Shown piece after piece: positions 5,563 to 7,701 of a stretch of 7,701 nucleotides of DNA. The stretch's first letter is position 1. Every line of letters starts with the position of its first letter. Location: contig JAHIMV010000095.1 of NCBI GenBank assembly GCA_018896315.1, forward strand, positions 1 to 7,701, written 5' to 3'. The stretch is from Patescibacteria group bacterium. Its GTDB lineage: Bacteria; Patescibacteriota; Patescibacteriia; UBA2591; UBA6264. The notes under the pieces were generated by a model. It was given only the letters and a program-made list of their open reading frames with translations. It made no database searches and was not told the origin of the DNA. The translations under genes were made by a program, and so were the position numbers.

Positions 5563-5590
5563 TGTGGATAACTTTTAAAACTGTGTATAA
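5563..5590 (+). promoter_or_regulatory. Two inverted DnaA-box-like sites upstream of PmraZ
   Basis: TGTGGATAA (5563-5571) is the exact reverse complement of the TTATCCACA consensus, and TGTGTATAA (5582-5590) differs by one base. They point opposite to the five boxes at 5467-5517. The promoter is therefore flanked by sites in facing orientation, which could allow looping or cooperative binding. Confidence 0.6.
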
Positions 5591-5617
5591 CAAAAATCCT
5601 TACCATTTAAGGTAAAG
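5591..5617 (-). terminator. Weak intrinsic terminator after the nucleotidase gene
   Basis: On the minus strand CTTTACC-TTAAAT-GGTAAGG forms a 7-bp stem (one T-G pair) followed by ATTTTTG. It lies about 45 bp after the stop of the HAD phosphatase gene and before the mraZ promoter, as expected for a boundary between units. The stem is AT-rich, so efficiency is uncertain. Confidence 0.45.
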
Positions 5618-5625
5618 ATTAGTAT

Positions 5626-5643
5626 TTAAGTATTTTTACTTAA
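5626..5643. repeat. AT-rich hairpin TTAAGTA-TTTT-TACTTAA
   Basis: A perfect 7-bp inverted repeat with a 4-nt loop lies about 20 bp downstream of the HAD phosphatase stop. It is AT-only apart from one pair and lacks a T tract on the minus strand. It may act with the hairpin at 5598-5617. Confidence 0.4.
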
Positions 5644-5661
5644 TGACCCTTTTACATTTTT

Positions 5662-6519
5662 TTATTGCTTTAATACAATTATTTCTTTTAATAATTCATT
5701 GACATAATCCATTGAAGAATCATTTAATATGATAACGTCATAATTTTTCTTATAATACTCTATATTGTTTTCTACGTTACCATTTAAAAAACCTATCTTA
5801 ATCAAACTGTCATATTCAAAACCGTCAATCATCCCAATGTCTCCCAAACTATCTCCTAATAATAAGACATTCTTTCTATTTTTTATTATTTTAAAAATAG
5901 GAAATTTTTGAATTGTGGTTTCATCTTTATTCATTCCATGGATAATTGGTTTTTTTACATCAATTGCATTTCCAGCTTCATCCCATTCAAACGAATTTGC
6001 AACAATATGAATATTCTTATATAACTTATTTTCTCTTTCAAGGTACATTGAAATAATATCTCCTCCTAATCCGCTCGCAGACATTATAACTAAAGGAATT
6101 TTGTGGTAATGTAAAAAATCAATGAATTCTAAAACCCCTTTTCTAAATTTAATTTTTTTCGATTTAGCAACTTTTTTTAAATCTTTTTTATTCAATCCTG
6201 ATTTAATTAACAACTCAAAATGAGTTATCCACCATTCACGCATTGCTTTCTTCTTTTCTTTTAAAGAAATTTTTGGATTAATCTCTATTGGATAATATTT
6301 ATTAAAAAGAGCATGGGCTTTTTTAGCGTAGCCCGGAACTAAATAATTTCCGTCGCGTAAAATTGAAATTAAAGAAGGAACATTTTCGTCGTCAACAAAA
6401 GCATAAGTTAAAGTTCTGTCAAAATCTGATAATACATGAAATTTTTCAGCTCCGGCTTTAAAAATAGCTTTTTTCAATTTTTTTAATTTTTTTGGATTTG
6501 ATATAACTAAATTCTCCAT
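5662..6519 (-). CDS. UMPH-1 family HAD phosphatase (cytosolic 5'-nucleotidase III-like)
   Basis: This 285-aa protein matches the UMPH-1/NT5C3 group, which dephosphorylates (mainly pyrimidine) nucleoside 5'-monophosphates. HAD motif I is SDFDRTLT (31-38) with nucleophile Asp32 and acid/base Asp34. The cap domain (about 45-125) carries the family-typical REWWITHFELL segment (94-104). Motif II is SASG (Ser147). Motif III lies in IIHGMNKDE (192-200, Lys198). Motif IV is LLGDSLGDIGM (220-230, Asp223 and Asp227). KIGFLN (241-246) is also typical. All catalytic residues are present and no signal peptide is seen, so it is probably a soluble, active enzyme for nucleotide salvage. Exact substrate cannot be read from sequence. 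It stands apart from the dcw genes, with a terminator-like hairpin after it. The ATG is preceded by GAGAG with almost no spacer, and its start overlaps the end of a possible decayed upstream frame. Confidence 0.85.
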   Translation of the reverse strand: MENLVISNPKKLKKLKKAIFKAGAEKFHVLSDFDRTLTYAFVDDENVPSLISILRDGNYLVPGYAKKAHALFNKYYPIEINPKISLKEKKKAMREWWITHFELLIKSGLNKKDLKKVAKSKKIKFRKGVLEFIDFLHYHKIPLVIMSASGLGGDIISMYLERENKLYKNIHIVANSFEWDEAGNAIDVKKPIIHGMNKDETTIQKFPIFKIIKNRKNVLLLGDSLGDIGMIDGFEYDSLIKIGFLNGNVENNIEYYKKNYDVIILNDSSMDYVNELLKEIIVLKQ

Positions 6520-6600
6520 CTCTCAATTAATTTTTCAGCTTTTTTATCTGGAAACTAAGTCTCCAAATTTCTTAATAATAAAATCTGACTTAATTATTCT
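6507..6600 (-). pseudogene. Possible 3' remnant of a lost gene overlapping the phosphatase start
   Basis: Minus-strand frames here read SDFIIKKFGDLV and then, after a one-base shift within GTTTCC (about 6552-6554), PDKKAEKLIERWRI followed by TAG at 6509-6507. The TAG overlaps the ATG of the HAD phosphatase, as in translationally coupled genes. No homologue is recognised. It may be the frameshifted tail of a gene removed when the AbiE locus arrived, or chance in AT-rich DNA. Confidence 0.2.
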
Positions 6601-6608
6601 ATTTTTTA

Positions 6609-6629
6609 AAAAGGTTCCTGACACCTTTT
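6609..6629 (-). terminator. AAAAGGT/ACCTTTT hairpin, terminator-like and REP-like
   Basis: On the minus strand AAAAGGT-GTCAGGA-ACCTTTT forms a perfect 7-bp stem with a 7-nt loop, followed by one more T and an A-rich stretch. It begins 5 bp beyond the ancestral AbiEii stop (6635-6637), where a terminator of the toxin-antitoxin unit is expected. It resembles 83-104 in having a GTC(A/T)GG loop between G/C-rich arms, so it may belong to a dispersed palindrome family. Confidence 0.5.
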
Positions 6630-6634
6630 ATTAC

Positions 6635-6740
6635 TTAGTTAAATTTTGTCTCAATCAATCTTTCTAATTCTGATTTAATTTCTTTAAAATCAGGTAAATT
6701 AGAAATCTGGTGCGAAAGCCGGTTTTTCCAATTCACTTTA
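6635..6740 (-). pseudogene. Out-of-frame 3' remainder of the abiEii toxin gene
   Basis: If one copy of the 16-bp duplication (6741-6772) is removed, the AbiEii frame continues through YKVNWKNRLSHQISNLPDF and on to ...ETKFN, ending at TAA 6635-6637. This adds 34 residues after Tyr229 and gives a 263-aa protein. The restored tail is open, hydrophilic and resembles the helical C-termini of this family. In the present frame these bases are not translated as part of the toxin. Confidence 0.75.
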
Positions 6741-7442
6741 TAGGATTGTCTTTGAATAGGATTGTCTTTGAATTTCCAAAATTAAATCTTTAACATTAAA
6801 AAAATAACCGTGTTTATTTTGAAATATTTCTCTTACTTTTTGAAATTTTAAATCCCCGGCTATTAGTTTCCATAAATCATAAACATCTCTTGGCTCATCA
6901 ACTACATCAAGCAACCGACTAACTTTATCCGCCATAATTGATTCTAAATTATATGCTGGTAGATCTGCTTTGAATTTCTTTAAATCCTGATAACTAAATT
7001 TAATTGGCCTCTTTCTAAAAGGTGGCAAAAAATTATCCTCTAAAATATCTACTTTCAACTCTTTACCACTGCCTGAAAAAATTTCTGGAACAATATTATA
7101 TGAAAAGAAAATTTGCAAATGTCCATCTTTTAACACTCTTTTCCCTTCTATTTCTCCTGCTTCTACAGGAAAATCTTTATTAAGATTCTCTATTACCTTT
7201 AATAATCGTTTAGATATATCCATTAATCCTTCTTTAACCAAAAAATCCAAATCTTCAGAAAAACGATAATCAGGAAAATATATCTTTTTTAGACAAGTTC
7301 CTCCTCGAAAGACTAAATTTTTTAAATCTTTATTCTGAGAAATATAATAAAGGAGAAGTTCAATAAAATAATCCTTTTCAATTGTTTTCTCTGGTAATAA
7401 TAAATTAGAAGCAATCTTTGTAATCTGAGTATAATTTATCAT
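6738..7442 (-). CDS. AbiEii-type nucleotidyltransferase toxin, C-terminus truncated by frameshift
   Basis: AbiEii toxins are nucleotidyltransferases of type IV toxin-antitoxin systems, often acting in phage defence. Visible motifs in 234 aa are FRGGTCLKKIYF (45-56), the metal-binding SEDLDF (62-67, Asp64 and Asp66), a third acidic position in LKVDI (Asp132), ESIMADKVSRLLD (167-179, Lys173), and EPRDVYDLWKL (183-193). The ATG at 7442 follows the upstream stop after 3 bases and has an AGGA ribosome site 8 nt before it, so the pair is probably coupled. The last five residues (SKTIL) are an artefact of an exact 16-bp tandem duplication at 6741-6772. Without it the protein would be 263 aa. All catalytic motifs precede the break, so loss of activity is likely but not certain. 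No other gene of a defence island is visible. Confidence 0.88.
   Translation of the reverse strand: MINYTQITKIASNLLLPEKTIEKDYFIELLLYYISQNKDLKNLVFRGGTCLKKIYFPDYRFSEDLDFLVKEGLMDISKRLLKVIENLNKDFPVEAGEIEGKRVLKDGHLQIFFSYNIVPEIFSGSGKELKVDILEDNFLPPFRKRPIKFSYQDLKKFKADLPAYNLESIMADKVSRLLDVVDEPRDVYDLWKLIAGDLKFQKVREIFQNKHGYFFNVKDLILEIQRQSYSKTIL
6741..6772. repeat. Exact 16-bp tandem duplication at the 3' end of abiEii
   Basis: TAGGATTGTCTTTGAA occurs twice in direct succession (6741-6756, 6757-6772). Sixteen is not a multiple of three, so the second copy shifts the toxin frame and brings in the TAA at 6740-6738. It looks like a recent slippage event, because the copies are identical and the downstream frame has stayed open. 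Confidence 0.95.
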
Positions 7443-7445
7443 AAA

Positions 7446-7701
7446 CTAATTCCTAATAATTTTTTTAATTTGCTCGGGCGAAATATTATCAATCAAATGC
7501 CAATCATTTTTGTTCAAATTCTTTTTCCCCAAGTAAGGATCAAATAAATCATATCTACCCTTAATGCATTTTCTTAAATCCTTCCTTATCATACTAATTC
7601 CTAAAATCTCTAAAATATAACCTAAACGTTTAGCCACTACATTTTTATTGTATTTTCTAACATATTGAAATAATTTTTTAAAATCTATCTTATCTTTAAC
7701 T
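7446..7701 (-). CDS. AbiEi-like antitoxin / regulator, 3' part only
   Basis: An open frame runs from the right window edge to TAG at 7448-7446, giving 84 residues of a longer protein. The GTG at 7637 is internal: the frame continues upstream without a stop through YVRKYKNKNVVAKRLGYILE. KRLGYILEILG, followed by a basic stretch, YDLFDPYLGKK and a final NDWHLIDN, resembles the C-terminal antitoxin domain of AbiEi proteins. These pair an N-terminal winged helix with this domain and repress their own operon. The N-terminal half lies outside the window. The 3-bp gap to the AbiEii gene is the usual antitoxin-toxin order. Family assignment rests on a short stretch plus context. Confidence 0.75.
   Translation of the reverse strand, partial: VKDKIDFKKLFQYVRKYNKNVVAKRLGYILEILGISMIRKDLRKCIKGRYDLFDPYLGKKNLNKNDWHLIDNISPEQIKKIIRN

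Noticed and set aside
5467..5590. Chromosomal origin (oriC)
   Set aside because: Several perfect DnaA boxes and AT-rich DNA are present, but dnaA, dnaN or other usual origin neighbours are absent, and the boxes coincide with a promoter and operator layout. GC skew over the genome would be needed; kept only as an alternative reading.
7446..7637. Stand-alone 63-aa protein starting at GTG 7637
   Set aside because: The frame continues upstream without a stop to the window edge and matches an AbiEi C-terminal domain, so it is a partial gene.
332..7701. UGA recoding (Absconditabacteria/Gracilibacteria type)
   Set aside because: No TGA stop is used here, which drew attention, but conserved glycines are encoded by GGN, and no gene needs read-through of TGA. 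TAA/TAG bias is expected in AT-rich DNA.

Overview
The window looks like part of a small, AT-rich bacterial genome, most likely a Patescibacteria/CPR (Parcubacteria-like) lineage. This is inferred from four things: a MurF without the usual N-terminal substrate domain, a compact division gene cluster, weak Shine-Dalgarno signals, and junctions filled with many kinds of short palindromic repeat. No species can be named from sequence alone. All recognisable genes lie on the minus strand, so transcription runs from high to low coordinates. All eight visible stop codons are TAA or TAG, and the reading frames fit the standard code.

Reading with transcription: (1) 7701-6635 holds a type IV toxin-antitoxin pair, the 3' part of an AbiEi-like antitoxin followed by the AbiEii nucleotidyltransferase toxin. 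The toxin frame is broken near its end by an exact 16-bp tandem duplication. Removing one copy restores a continuous C-terminus ending at 6635. (2) 6519-5662 encodes a UMPH-1 type (cytosolic 5'-nucleotidase III-like) HAD phosphatase, probably a nucleotide salvage enzyme. (3) 5661-5440 is a dense regulatory region. It has a good sigma-70 type promoter (TTGCCT, 17 bp, TATAAT) flanked by seven TTATCCACA-like boxes. Five of these form a roughly 10-bp-phased array between the promoter and mraZ. (4) 5439-332 is a shortened dcw (division and cell wall) cluster: mraZ, rsmH (mraW), an ftsL-like gene, ftsI/pbpB and murF. murE is absent between ftsI and murF. (5) 331-1 carries palindromes, an 8-bp tandem repeat and two terminator-like hairpins, and no recognisable gene.

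The dcw genes form one unit. MraZ is the regulator of the operon, RsmH modifies 16S rRNA, the FtsL-like protein and FtsI belong to the septal peptidoglycan machine, and MurF completes the UDP-MurNAc-pentapeptide precursor. ftsL, ftsI and murF are almost contiguous (6-bp and 1-bp gaps). In contrast, the mraZ-rsmH and rsmH-ftsL junctions are widened to about 200 and 122 bp by palindromic repeats.

The strongest observations are: the phased box array at the mraZ promoter, which could be a MraZ operator, a DnaA-box cluster or both; a double-hairpin element inserted in frame inside rsmH (about 69 bp between 12-bp direct repeats); the 16-bp duplication that truncates the AbiEii toxin; and the variety of palindromic repeat types packed into this otherwise conserved locus.
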